From NCBI GenBank assembly GCA_900555785.1, contig USMO01000006.1, positions 1 to 22,045 of the forward strand: a DNA stretch of 22,045 nt, read 5' to 3'. Each line of letters starts with the position of its first letter. The first letter of the stretch is position 1. The notes under the pieces were generated by a model that did no database searches, was not told the origin of the DNA, and was given only the letters and a program-made list of their open reading frames with translations. Both the position numbers and the translations under genes were made by a program. Source of the DNA: an uncultured Eubacteriales bacterium (GTDB lineage Bacteria > Bacillota > Clostridia > Oscillospirales > CAG-272). This document shows, one piece after another, positions 6,071-13,782 of this stretch.

Positions 6071-6739
6071 TTATTCAGCCTTGGGAGCTTCCTCAGCCTT
6101 TTTGGTGGTCTTCTTGGCAGCGGGCTTCTTTGCAGCCGGCTTTTCAGCAGCGTCAGCGTCTGCCTTCTTTGCGGTGGTCTTCTTAGCCGCAGGCTTCTTC
6201 GCAGCGGTCTCGCCGTCTGCCTTCTTGGCAGTCGACTTCTTTGCGGCGGGCTTCTTTTCAGCAGTCTCGCCGTCCGCTTTCTTGGCGGTGGTCTTCTTGG
6301 CTGCGGGCTTCTTTGCGGGCTTTTCCTCAGCTGCCGGAGCTGCTGCGGGAGCCTCTGCTGCGGTTTCGGGAGCTGCCACCTGCGCAACCTCCTCATCCTT
6401 CACCAGGGCGACAATCGCCATCTCAGCTGCGTCACCTCTGCGGTTGCCGAGCTTCAGGATCCGGGTGTAACCGCCGTTACGGTTTGCGTAGGACGGTGCG
6501 ATCTCGGTGAAGAGCTTGGTTACAACGCTCTCCTTGGTGATATACGCCAGTGCCGCGCGGCGGCTTGCCAACGTGTTCTTCTTGCCGAGAGTGATCATTT
6601 TTTCTGCCATGGACCGGACTTCCTTCGCTCTTGCAAGCGTGGTCTCGATCTGTCCGTTCTCAAGCAGTAAGGTGACCATTCCGCGCAGCATCGCTACTCT
6701 GTGCGCGGTCGGTCTGCCGAGTTTTCTTGTTCCGGGCAT
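6071..6739 (-). CDS. rplQ: 50S ribosomal protein L17 with long Lys/Ala-rich tail
   Basis: L17 lies near the exit side of the large subunit. The core (about 1-115) is standard: MPGTRKLGRPTAHRVAMLRG at the start, ENGQIETTLARAKEVR (27-42), and RNGGYTRILKLGNRRGDAAE near its end. The protein then continues about 105 residues beyond the usual length. After an Ala/Glu/Pro linker come three 19-residue tandem repeats of the KKPAAKKTTAKKADGETA type (143-199) and a final KPAAKKPAAKKTTKK stretch. The tail resembles histone H1-type nucleic-acid-binding tails and should be disordered. The ATG at 6739 has an AAGGAGGG site. It is the last gene of the superoperon, 59 bp after rpoA. Confidence 0.97.
   Translation of the reverse strand: MPGTRKLGRPTAHRVAMLRGMVTLLLENGQIETTLARAKEVRSMAEKMITLGKKNTLASRRAALAYITKESVVTKLFTEIAPSYANRNGGYTRILKLGNRRGDAAEMAIVALVKDEEVAQVAAPETAAEAPAAAPAAEEKPAKKPAAKKTTAKKADGETAEKKPAAKKSTAKKADGETAAKKPAAKKTTAKKADADAAEKPAAKKPAAKKTTKKAEEAPKAE
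6143..6313 (-). repeat. 57-bp tandem repeat (three units) encoding the L17 tail
   Basis: Three in-frame 57-bp units encode residues 143-161, 162-180 and 181-199 of L17. The third unit has diverged (ADADAAE in place of ADGETAA). Unit copy number is likely to vary between strains. Confidence 0.85.
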
Positions 6740-6798
6740 TTGTATTCCCTCCTTCTGCTGTATACGAAAAGTTTTTGTTCGTTATGCTGATCTGACGC

Positions 6799-7776
6799 TT
6801 ATTCCTCTTCCCGACGGAGGTCCAGCCCCAGGCTGTGGAGCTTCTGGATGACCTCTTCGAGGGACTTTTTGCCGAGGTTGCGGACCTTGATCATGTCCTC
6901 CTCGGTGCGGTTGGTCAGATCCTCCACCGTGTCGATGCCCGCGCGCTTCAAGCAGTTGAAGCTACGCACGGACATGTCAAGCTCCTCAATGGTCATCTCA
7001 AGGACCTTTTCCTTGATGGTCTCTTCTCTTTCGACCATGATCTCTGCCTTCTTTGCTTCATCGGACAGATCCACAAAGAGGTTGAGATGCTCGTTGAGAA
7101 TCTTGGCACCCAACGAAACCGCTTCTTTTGCGCAAATCGTTCCGTTGGTCAGAACTTCCAGCGTGAGCTTGTCGTAATCCGTGATGTTGCTGCCGACACG
7201 CGTGTTGTCAACCGTGTACTTCACGTTGTAGACCGGCGTGTAAATCGAATCGGTGTAAATGGTACCGATCGGTGCGAACGCCGTGACGCCGAGCGTCTGT
7301 GCGTGCAGCTGCTTGTTTCTTTCCTGCGAGACATATCCGCGACCGTGAGCGAAAGTCAGCTCCATATAGAAGCGCTCGTTCTCTCCGACCGTTGCGATAT
7401 GATGCTCCGGATTGAGGATCTCAATATCGGAATCCTGCTTGATGTCGCCGGCGCAAACGTCCCGTTCACCGGTCACGTCAATGATGACCGTCTTGGGACC
7501 GCTGCAATGCAGTTTTGCCGTGATGCCCTTGACATTCAGCACGATCTCGGTCACATCCTCGGTCACGCCGGGAATGGTGGAAAATTCCTGCAGAACACCG
7601 TCGATCTTGATATTGGTCACCGCCACACCGGGAAGCGAGCTGAGCAGCACTCTGCGCAGAGAGTTTCCAAGTGTGATACCGTAACCGCGTTCCAGCGGTT
7701 CCACGATAAAGATGCCGTGTCTGCCGTCTTCACTCAGGTCAGCCGTTGTGATATTGGGCTTTTCAATCTCGATCAT
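6799..7776 (-). CDS. rpoA: DNA-directed RNA polymerase alpha subunit
   Basis: Alpha dimerises to seed assembly of RNA polymerase, and its C-terminal domain contacts UP elements and activators. The ATG at 7776 is chosen (325 residues, MIEIEKPNIT) because AGGAGG at 7788-7793 is 11 nt upstream. An in-frame TTG at 7785 would be only 2 nt from that site. The N-terminal dimerisation domain shows EPLERGYGITLGNSLRRVLLSS split over the expected region, and DNTRVGSNITDYDKL follows later. The C-terminal domain carries LDMSVRSFNCLKRAGI and KVRNLGKKSLEEV. The gene lies between rpsD (90 bp upstream) and rplQ, the canonical alpha-operon order. Confidence 0.98.
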   Translation of the reverse strand: MIEIEKPNITTADLSEDGRHGIFIVEPLERGYGITLGNSLRRVLLSSLPGVAVTNIKIDGVLQEFSTIPGVTEDVTEIVLNVKGITAKLHCSGPKTVIIDVTGERDVCAGDIKQDSDIEILNPEHHIATVGENERFYMELTFAHGRGYVSQERNKQLHAQTLGVTAFAPIGTIYTDSIYTPVYNVKYTVDNTRVGSNITDYDKLTLEVLTNGTICAKEAVSLGAKILNEHLNLFVDLSDEAKKAEIMVEREETIKEKVLEMTIEELDMSVRSFNCLKRAGIDTVEDLTNRTEEDMIKVRNLGKKSLEEVIQKLHSLGLDLRREEE

Positions 7777-7866
7777 TCCAAACAATACCTCCTTTTTATC
7801 ATGAAATCAACGCTTCAGGTTCGATCCGGTCATGCACAGCTCCGGACCGTTTGGGTTCGGGGTGGA

Positions 7867-8493
7867 TTACTTGGAATAAAGTTCGACGATGAGCTGTTCG
7901 TTGAAGTCAAAATCGACGTCCTCGCGAGCGGGCAGCGCCGTGACCTTTGCAGTGAACGCATCAGCCTTGACATCCAGCCACTTCGGCGCGTGATGCGACG
8001 CAGCGGATTCTGCCAGAGCCTTGAACTTTTCGGACGAGCGGCTGCTTTCCTTGACGGCAACCACATCGCCGGCCTTGACGATCAGCGACGGAATGTTGAC
8101 CTTCTTGCCGTTGACGGTGAAGTGACCGTGCAGAACCAGCTGACGCGCCTCCTTGTGGGACGCGGCAAAGCCCATTCTGTAAACGACATTGTCCAGTCTT
8201 CTCTCCAGCAGGCAGATCAGGTTTTCGCCGGTCATGCCTTCCTTGCGGTCTGCTTCTTCGAAGTAGTTCACGAACTGCTTCTCCAGCACGCCGTAGTATC
8301 TTCTGGTCTTCTGCTTCTCACGCAGCTGCATGCCGTACTCTCTGACCTTCTTGTTTGCGGCGCCATGCTGACCCGGAGCCGATGCTCTGCGGTCCAGTGC
8401 GCACTTACCGGTGGTGCAGCGGTCGCCCTTGAGGAAGAGCTTCGTGCCTTCTCTGCGGCACAGTCTGCATACAGGTCCTGTATATCTTGCCAT
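7867..8493 (-). CDS. rpsD: 30S ribosomal protein S4, zinc-binding form
   Basis: S4 is a primary 16S rRNA binder that nucleates 30S assembly. The 208-residue protein has four N-terminal cysteines (C9, C12, C26, C31) in the zinc-finger arrangement of C+ paralogues. The S4 RNA-binding domain follows with RRLDNVVYRMGFAASHKEAR and the HFTVNGKKVNIPS segment. The ATG at 8493 is preceded by GGAGGG. S4 represses its own operon in several bacteria, but no regulatory structure is evident here. It lies 21 bp after rpsK. Confidence 0.97.
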   Translation of the reverse strand: MARYTGPVCRLCRREGTKLFLKGDRCTTGKCALDRRASAPGQHGAANKKVREYGMQLREKQKTRRYYGVLEKQFVNYFEEADRKEGMTGENLICLLERRLDNVVYRMGFAASHKEARQLVLHGHFTVNGKKVNIPSLIVKAGDVVAVKESSRSSEKFKALAESAASHHAPKWLDVKADAFTAKVTALPAREDVDFDFNEQLIVELYSK

Positions 8494-8514
8494 AATGTTT
8501 TTCCCTCCTCGAAA

Positions 8515-8916
8515 TTATACCCGTCTGCGCTTCGGCGGTCTGCAGCCGTTGTGCGGGATCGGCGTCACGTCCTTGATCAGGGTGATCTGAAGTCCGACGG
8601 TCTCCAGCGCGCGGATAGCGGATTCGCGTCCGGCACCCGGGCCCTTCACGAACACTTCAACCGTCTTCAGACCGTGATCGATTGCGATCTTCGCTGCGGT
8701 CTCAGACGCGGACTGTGCCGCAAACGGAGTGGATTTTCTCGAGCCCTTGAAACCGAGCTCACCAGCCGATGCCCAGGAAATTGCATTGCCTTCGGCATCC
8801 GAAATGGTAACGATCGTGTTGTTGAAGGTCGACTGGATATGAACAGAGCCTTTTTCAATGTTCTTTCTCTCGCGGCGCTTCTTGACAACCTTTTTAGCTG
8901 CTGCAACTTTTGCCAT
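8515..8916 (-). CDS. rpsK: 30S ribosomal protein S11
   Basis: S11 sits on the platform of the small subunit beside the E-site mRNA path. Recognition rests on HIQSTFNNTIVTISD near residue 30, GFKGSRKSTPFAAQ, the VKGPGAGRESAIRAL stretch and the C-terminal PIPHNGCRPPKRRRV, all standard. The length of 133 residues is normal; the N-terminus is lysine-rich. The ATG at 8916 is preceded by GGAG with about 10 nt spacing. It follows rpsM by 15 bp. Confidence 0.98.
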   Translation of the reverse strand: MAKVAAAKKVVKKRRERKNIEKGSVHIQSTFNNTIVTISDAEGNAISWASAGELGFKGSRKSTPFAAQSASETAAKIAIDHGLKTVEVFVKGPGAGRESAIRALETVGLQITLIKDVTPIPHNGCRPPKRRRV

Positions 8917-8931
8917 TTTTATGCCACTCCT

Positions 8932-9300
8932 TTACTTCTTCTTGTTCGCGATGGTCTTCGCGGGTCCCTTGCGGGTTCTTGCGTTCGTCTTGGTCCGCTG
9001 ACCTCTGACGGGCAGACCCTTTCTGTGGCGGATACCGCGGTAGCAGTTAATCTCCACCATTCTCTTGATGTTCAGAGCAACATCGCGGCGGAGGTCACCC
9101 TCAACGGTGTAGGAATTTTCGATCTCGTCACGGAGCTTTGCCACTTCGTCCTCGGTCAGATCCTTCGCGCGGGTATCGGGATTGATACCGGTCTTCGCAA
9201 GGATGTCGTTTGCGCTCTTGCGCCCGATCCCGTAGATATAGGTCAGGGCGATCTCTACGCGCTTGTTGTTCGGAATATCAACACCAGCTATACGAGCCAT
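8932..9300 (-). CDS. rpsM: 30S ribosomal protein S13
   Basis: S13 forms inter-subunit bridges at the head of the 30S and contacts P-site tRNA through its tail. MARIAGVDIPNNKRVEIALTYIYGIG is split across the expected N-terminal region, with CYRGIRHRKGLPVRGQRT (97-114 region) and the basic tail ending ANKKK. The 122-residue length is normal. The ATG at 9300 is preceded by GAGAGGTG. The neighbour upstream is rpmJ. Confidence 0.98.
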   Translation of the reverse strand: MARIAGVDIPNNKRVEIALTYIYGIGRKSANDILAKTGINPDTRAKDLTEDEVAKLRDEIENSYTVEGDLRRDVALNIKRMVEINCYRGIRHRKGLPVRGQRTKTNARTRKGPAKTIANKKK

Positions 9301-9336
9301 TCTCTTTTTTCACCTCTCTGTTGATTTTTCAGCCGA

Positions 9337-9450
9337 TCAACCCTGTCTCTGCTTGTGCTTCGGGTTTTCGCAGATGACCATGATCTTGCCTTTTCTCTTG
9401 ATGATCTTGCACTTCTCGCAGATCTTCTTGACGGATGGTTTTACCTTCAT
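9337..9450 (-). CDS. rpmJ: 50S ribosomal protein L36, zinc-binding form
   Basis: The 37-codon gene reads MKVKPSVKKICEKCKIIKRK and continues to end KHKQRQG. Zinc ligands C11, C14, C27 and H32 are all present, so this is the zinc-containing paralogue. L36 binds 23S rRNA near the L7/L12 stalk base. It lies in its canonical place between infA and rpsM. The start is the ATG at 9448-9450 and the stop TGA at 9337-9339. Confidence 0.96.
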   Translation of the reverse strand: MKVKPSVKKICEKCKIIKRKGKIMVICENPKHKQRQG

Positions 9451-9512
9451 TGTCCCTACCGTACCTTTCTTGCTTTCGTTGTGGTACCGGAAGACGGAAA
9501 CCGCCGTCCGGC

Positions 9513-9734
9513 TTATTTCGCACGCCAGGTAATGCGCCCCTTGGTCAGGTCGTAGACCGACACCTCAATGGTCACGCGGTCACCGGGCAGTATTTTGATA
9601 TAGTTCATTCTCAGCTTGCCGGAAATATGCGCTGTCACCATATGTCCGTTCGGGAGCTTGACCCGGAAGCATGCGTTCGGGAGTGCTTCCACGACCACGC
9701 CTTCAAACTCGATGACATCATCCTTCTGTGCCAG
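9513..9734 (-). CDS. infA: Translation initiation factor IF-1, apparent CTG start
   Basis: IF-1 is an OB-fold protein that occupies the A site of the 30S during initiation. The product AQKDDVIEFEGVVVEALPNA onward to LTKGRITWRAK matches the family over its full length. No ATG, GTG or TTG begins the reading frame at the expected place; the minus strand reads GGAGGG-ATTATT-CTG-GCA-CAG. CTG at 9732-9734 lies 7 nt after GGAGG and gives 73 residues, the normal length with initiator Met at the right position. The ATT at 9735-9737 is an alternative but only 4 nt from the site. A frame extension upstream to an ATG at 9878 would run into map and is not plausible. A sequencing change of the start codon is possible. 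Confidence 0.93.
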   Translation of the reverse strand: MAQKDDVIEFEGVVVEALPNACFRVKLPNGHMVTAHISGKLRMNYIKILPGDRVTIEVSVYDLTKGRITWRAK

Positions 9735-9741
9735 AATAATC

Positions 9742-9746
9742 CCTCC
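9742..9746 (-). promoter_or_regulatory. Ribosome-binding site of infA
   Basis: AAGGAGGG on the minus strand (core GGAGG at 9742-9746) is the only strong site here. Its 7-nt spacing to CTG 9734-9732 decides the proposed start codon. Confidence 0.75.
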
Positions 9747-9769
9747 TTCACTCTGGATTGGCTTGTGAC

Positions 9770-10531
9770 TTAGAAATCTTTTTCCACCAACGTGAGGATC
9801 GAAACGCCCTCGCTTGTCAGTGCGACCGTGTTTTCGTAGTGTGCCGAAAGCGACCCGTCCGCAGTTTTGACCGTCCAACCGTCCGGCATTTCCCGGACTT
9901 CAAACGTCCCGACGTTCACCATCGGTTCGATGGCAATCGTCATGCCTGCGCACAGGCGGATGCCGCGTCCCGCAACCCCATAGTTCGGGACATCGGGCGC
10001 TTCATGCATATCGGTTCCGATTCCGTGTCCGACATAGCGCCGCACGGTTCCGAAGCCGTTCTTTACGACCACCGCGTCAATCGCGTGACCGACGTCGCCC
10101 AGGCGGTTGCCCACCTTGACCTGCTCCACACCGGCAAAGAAGCTCTCCCGGGTGACCCGGATCAGCTTTTTCGCAACGTCGCTGACCTCCCCGACGGGGA
10201 TCGTCCGCGCCGAATCGCCGACATAGCCATGATAGGTCGCGCCGGTATCGATCTTGACGATATCGCCGTCCTTCAGGATCCGCTTTTTCGAAGGAATCCC
10301 GTGGATGACCTCATCGTTGATGCTGATACATGCGCTGGCGGGGAATCCGCCGTATCCGAGGAAGGTTGGCTCAGCGCCGCACTTCCGGATATAGCGTTCG
10401 ATTGCCTGATTGATCTCATAGGTGCTGACCCCGGGGCGAACCATATCGCGGGCGACCAGTAACGCCTCGCCCGTAATACGGCCCGCATCCTTCATCGCGG
10501 AAAGCTCCTGCGAATTTTTCAGGTGGATCAT
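9770..10531 (-). CDS. map: Methionine aminopeptidase type I
   Basis: This metalloenzyme removes the initiator methionine from nascent proteins. The 253-residue protein has the five metal ligands D95, D106, H169, E202 and E233, in the contexts KIDTGA, VGDSARTI, YVGHGIGTDMHEAP, IAIEPM and YENTVAL. H78 (VIHGIPS) is the substrate-contact histidine. It is the short type Ia form without an N-terminal SEC-C zinc region. The ATG at 10531 overlaps the adk stop by 4 nt (ATGA), implying coupled translation. Confidence 0.98.
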   Translation of the reverse strand: MIHLKNSQELSAMKDAGRITGEALLVARDMVRPGVSTYEINQAIERYIRKCGAEPTFLGYGGFPASACISINDEVIHGIPSKKRILKDGDIVKIDTGATYHGYVGDSARTIPVGEVSDVAKKLIRVTRESFFAGVEQVKVGNRLGDVGHAIDAVVVKNGFGTVRRYVGHGIGTDMHEAPDVPNYGVAGRGIRLCAGMTIAIEPMVNVGTFEVREMPDGWTVKTADGSLSAHYENTVALTSEGVSILTLVEKDF

Positions 10532-11172
10532 TTGGTTGCCTCGAACGGACGCAGTGCCTCGAAGACGAGCGCGGTGGTATCCGCGACCTCTTCCTGGCCG
10601 TGTACAGTCACGAGATTGCCCTTCTTGGAGTAATACTCCTTGAGCGGCTCGGTCTGCGCATGGAAGGTTGCGAGTCTGTTCTTAACGGTTTCTGCGGAAT
10701 CATCGGCTCTGACATAAAGAGTCTCTCCGCACTTGTCACAAACCCCCTCTTTCTTGGGAGGATTATGGGTAACATGATAGGATGCGCCGCAGGAGCAGAC
10801 GCGGCGTCCGCTCATGCGTTCAACGATCTTTTCGTCCTCGACCTCAATGTTCAGAACGACATCAATCCGGACACCCATCGCATCCAGGGCTTCCGCCTGC
10901 GGGATGGAGCGGGGAAAACCGTCCAGAATAAAGCCGTTTTTGCACGCATCGGTCGAAAGGTATTCCTTGATAATACCGATCACGACCTCATCGGGAACCA
11001 GCTTGCCGGCTTCCACATAGGATTTTGCCGCCTTGCCGAGTTCGGTCTCGTTTTTCATCGCGCTGCGGAGGATGTCTCCGGTTGCGATTGCGGGAATGTG
11101 ATATTTTTCGGAGATCTTCGCGGATTGGGTACCTTTCCCCGCACCGGGCGCTCCCAGTAAGATCATATTCAT
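10528..11172 (-). CDS. adk: Adenylate kinase, zinc-lid form with shortened Cys pair
   Basis: Adk balances ATP, ADP and AMP. P-loop GAPGAGKGTQ (7-16), TGDILR (31-36), DGFPRS (84-89) and the LID domain are clear, and the 214-residue length is normal. The LID carries cysteines typical of zinc-containing Gram-positive enzymes. The first pair here is C126-S-C128 rather than the usual C-x-x-C, while the second pair C145-D-K-C148 is normal. The codons (tgc tcc tgc) confirm this. It starts 30 bp after secY, as in many Firmicutes. Confidence 0.97.
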   Translation of the reverse strand: MNMILLGAPGAGKGTQSAKISEKYHIPAIATGDILRSAMKNETELGKAAKSYVEAGKLVPDEVVIGIIKEYLSTDACKNGFILDGFPRSIPQAEALDAMGVRIDVVLNIEVEDEKIVERMSGRRVCSCGASYHVTHNPPKKEGVCDKCGETLYVRADDSAETVKNRLATFHAQTEPLKEYYSKKGNLVTVHGQEEVADTTALVFEALRPFEATK

Positions 11173-11202
11173 AGAACGATGAATCCTTTCTCGATGGATG
11201 GA

Positions 11203-12561
11203 TCAGTCAAGGAAACCTTTGTAGTTCCGCAGCTTCATCTGTGCCTCAACCGACCGGACCGTTTCCAGCGCAACGCCGACCACAATCAGGAGGGAAGATC
11301 CTCCGAAGGTCAGCAGCGTCGAGAACGCGGTGTTGGTCACGAACACACCGATAATCATCGGCACGCACGCGATTACGGAGAGGAAGACAGCACCGATCGC
11401 GGTAATGCGGTTCAGATGTCTCTTGATATAGTTTGCGGTTTCGGAGCCGGGACGGTACCCCTTAATCGAGCCGCCGTTGTTCTGAATGTTGTTCGCCACT
11501 TCAACCGGGTTGAAGGAAATCATAATGTAGAAGTAGGAGAACAGGAACAGGAAGACCAGATACAGGAGAATATAGACCGGCGTGTTGGTTCCGAGATAGT
11601 TGGTTACGAACTTGCGGAATCCGTTGCTTTCGCTGAAGAAGCCCGCAATGGTCGGCAGGATCGAAACGATCGAGCTTGCGAAGATGATCGGCATCACGCC
11701 CGCCATGTTCATCTTCAGGGGCAGGTTGCTGGTCTGACCGCCGTACATTTTGCGTCCGACGACCTTCTTTGCATACTGAATGCGAATCCGCTCCTCCGAG
11801 TTGGTGAACCAGACAATCAGCCCGACCACCGCAACTGCGATTACGAGGAACAGGAGCACCCAGACAATGCCCAGCACCAGCTTGCCGCCGGTGAGGAACT
11901 TACCGGTCGAGGAATCCTTCAGCAGCGCGACCAACGAGCTGACCATGGTACTGCCGCGCGAAATGATGTTCGCGAACAGGATGATGGAAATGCCGTTTCC
12001 GATGCCCTTTTCGTTGATCCGCTCTGCCATCCACATAATCATCGCGGCGCCGGCGCAGAAGCAGGCGATCATGACGAAATACTGGAAATAGTAGAGTCCC
12101 TTATTGGCAGACTTGGTGATTGCCAGGCAGCCGTAGGAATTGAGCATGGTCACGTAGCCGTACGCGGTGACAACAGCGAGAACCGCCGTGACAACGCGGG
12201 TGTAGGCGTTGATCTTCTTCTTGCCTTCCTCGCCCTCTTTGGAGAGGTTTTCGAGGTAAGGAATTGCGATGGTCAACAGCTGCATCACGATGGACGCGGT
12301 GATATACGGCGAAACAGACAGCGCAAACAGCGTCGCCTGCTCGAACGCGCCGCCCGAGAACATATTGACGAGCTGGAAAATACCGGTCGCCGCAAAGCCC
12401 TCGTTGGCTTTCAGAAGAACAATTTTGTCGACGTCGACAAAGGGGACATAGAGGTTTGCGCCGATCCGGTAGACCAGCACGATGAACAGGGTAAACAGGA
12501 GCTTCTTACGAATATCAGCGATCTTCCAAGCATTCTTGAAGGTCTGGATCATCTGATTCAT
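11203..12561 (-). CDS. secY: Sec translocon channel subunit SecY
   Basis: SecY is the ten-helix membrane channel through which proteins are exported or inserted. The 452-residue protein shows the N-terminal AWKIADIRKKLLFTLFIVLVYR split around the first helix, the plug/TM2 segment SPYITASIVMQLL (84-96), the RINEKGIGNGIS motif (181-192), EERIRIQYAKKVVGRKMYGG before TM6-TM7, and GYRPGSETANYIKRHLNRIT in the large cytosolic loop. The C-terminal ETVRSVEAQMKLRNYKGF is family-typical. The ATG at 12561 begins 2 nt after the rplO stop, and its AGGAGG site lies in the last codons of rplO. Confidence 0.98.
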   Translation of the reverse strand: MNQMIQTFKNAWKIADIRKKLLFTLFIVLVYRIGANLYVPFVDVDKIVLLKANEGFAATGIFQLVNMFSGGAFEQATLFALSVSPYITASIVMQLLTIAIPYLENLSKEGEEGKKKINAYTRVVTAVLAVVTAYGYVTMLNSYGCLAITKSANKGLYYFQYFVMIACFCAGAAMIMWMAERINEKGIGNGISIILFANIISRGSTMVSSLVALLKDSSTGKFLTGGKLVLGIVWVLLFLVIAVAVVGLIVWFTNSEERIRIQYAKKVVGRKMYGGQTSNLPLKMNMAGVMPIIFASSIVSILPTIAGFFSESNGFRKFVTNYLGTNTPVYILLYLVFLFLFSYFYIMISFNPVEVANNIQNNGGSIKGYRPGSETANYIKRHLNRITAIGAVFLSVIACVPMIIGVFVTNTAFSTLLTFGGSSLLIVVGVALETVRSVEAQMKLRNYKGFLD

Positions 12562-12563
12562 AA

Positions 12564-13004
12564 TTATACCTCCTCTGCCTTACCGCCTGCCGCCTCGATC
12601 TTTTGCTTGGCAGCCGCCGAGAAGACCGCCGCTTTTACTGTCAGTTTTTTGGTCAGTTCACCGTTTCCGAGGACCTTCAGCCCGTCGCCCGCCTTGCGGA
12701 CGATCTTCGCTGCCATCAGCACGTCGAGGTCGACCTCGGTGCCGTCAACGAACTTCTCCAGATCCGCAACGTTGACAATCGCGTAGGTCTTTGCGAAGTG
12801 GTTCTTAAAGCCTCTCTTCGGGTGCTGTCTGTAAATCGGGAACTGTCCGCCTTCGAAACCGGGTCTGACACCGCCGCCGGAGCGTGCGTTCTGACCCTTG
12901 TGTCCCTTACCTGCCGTTTTTCCGTTGCCGGAACCGGTTCCTCTGCCCTTGCGCCATGCAGCGCGGGCGGAACCCTCTGCGGGTGTGAGTTCATGAAGCT
13001 TCAT
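12564..13004 (-). CDS. rplO: 50S ribosomal protein L15
   Basis: L15 is a late-assembly 23S rRNA binder. MKLHELTPAEGSARAAWRKG, the glycine-rich GRGTGSGNGKTAGKGHKGQ (21-39), ARSGGGVRPGFEGGQFPIYR and the C-terminal AAAKQKIEAAGG identify it. The length is 146 residues. The ATG at 13004 follows GGAGGGAAACGCAG. Its final Glu-Glu-Val codons hold the secY ribosome-binding site, so secY translation is probably coupled. Confidence 0.98.
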   Translation of the reverse strand: MKLHELTPAEGSARAAWRKGRGTGSGNGKTAGKGHKGQNARSGGGVRPGFEGGQFPIYRQHPKRGFKNHFAKTYAIVNVADLEKFVDGTEVDLDVLMAAKIVRKAGDGLKVLGNGELTKKLTVKAAVFSAAAKQKIEAAGGKAEEV

Positions 13005-13019
13005 CTGCGTTTCCCTCCT

Positions 13020-13202
13020 TTAAGCGTTTTCGACGGATTCAACCGTCACGAGATGCGCGAGGATCTTCACCTTGCCGGCGAGAACCGCGTCGTCCTTGTG
13101 AACGATGCAGTCACCGATTTTGGAAAGACCCAGGGATTTCGCAGTTGCCTTCTGGTTCGGCTTTGCGCCGATCAGGCTTTTTGCCAGTGTCACTTTTTTC
13201 AT
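13020..13202 (-). CDS. rpmD: 50S ribosomal protein L30
   Basis: The 60-residue protein reads MKKVTLAKSLIGAKPNQKAT, then LGLSKIGDCIVHKDD, matching the bacterial short L30. The ATG at 13202 is chosen because AGGAGG (13211-13216) lies 8 nt upstream; a longer open frame to 13271 would overlap rpsE. L30 is found between rpsE and rplO in the spc operon, as here. Confidence 0.97.
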   Translation of the reverse strand: MKKVTLAKSLIGAKPNQKATAKSLGLSKIGDCIVHKDDAVLAGKVKILAHLVTVESVENA

Positions 13203-13218
13203 GATCTGCACCTCCTGC

Positions 13219-13722
13219 TCAACCCTTGACCTGCTCGGTGGGGATGTCGCGGATCTTTGCAACTTCCTCAACCGTGCGAAGCTCCTTCAGACCTTCCATC
13301 GTTGCCTTGACAACGTTGGTCGGGTTGTTGGAGCGCAGGCACTTAGCGCGGATATTCTTAATGCCGGCAGCCTCAAGGACCATACGGACCTTGCCGCCTG
13401 CGATGATACCGGTACCGGGAGCAGCCGGCTTCAGCAGGACCTTGCCTGCGCCGAACACACCCGTCACCTGATGGGGAATCGAGGTTCCCTTCAGTGCAAC
13501 CGTTACCATATTCTTCTTTGCGTCTTCGATTCCCTTGCGGATTGCCTCCGGAACCTCTGCCGCCTTTCCAAGTCCCACGCCAACATGACCTGCGCCGTCA
13601 CCGACGACCATCAGCGCTGCAAAGCGTGCGATACGACCGCCCTTGACCGTCTTCGAAACACGGTTGAGCGCGATGAGCGATTCCTTGAGATCATGCTCAG
13701 CGGGATTAAATTTGTCAGCCAT
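13219..13722 (-). CDS. rpsE: 30S ribosomal protein S5
   Basis: S5 lines the mRNA entry channel and helps decoding accuracy. ALNRVSKTVKGGRIARFAAL covers the spectinomycin-loop region (about 18-37), followed by VVGDGAGHVGVGLGKAAEVP and the second-domain PGTGIIAGG, where it contacts S8. The length of 167 is normal. The ATG at 13722 is preceded by GGAGGAAG. A 60-bp gap separates it from rplR. Confidence 0.98.
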   Translation of the reverse strand: MADKFNPAEHDLKESLIALNRVSKTVKGGRIARFAALMVVGDGAGHVGVGLGKAAEVPEAIRKGIEDAKKNMVTVALKGTSIPHQVTGVFGAGKVLLKPAAPGTGIIAGGKVRMVLEAAGIKNIRAKCLRSNNPTNVVKATMEGLKELRTVEEVAKIRDIPTEQVKG

Positions 13723-13782
13723 TTTCTTCCTCCAAGATATTCAATAAACGTAAGTTTGTTGAACAGTGTATAAACCGGAAAA

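Noticed and set aside
6835..9324. An 829-codon plus-strand open frame
   Set aside because: It lies antisense to rpoA, rpsD, rpsK and rpsM, which are certain. Its length is a codon-usage effect and the protein shows no recognisable domain.
11179..12786. A 535-codon plus-strand open frame
   Set aside because: It is antisense to secY and the end of rplO, and its sequence looks like complement of hydrophobic codons.
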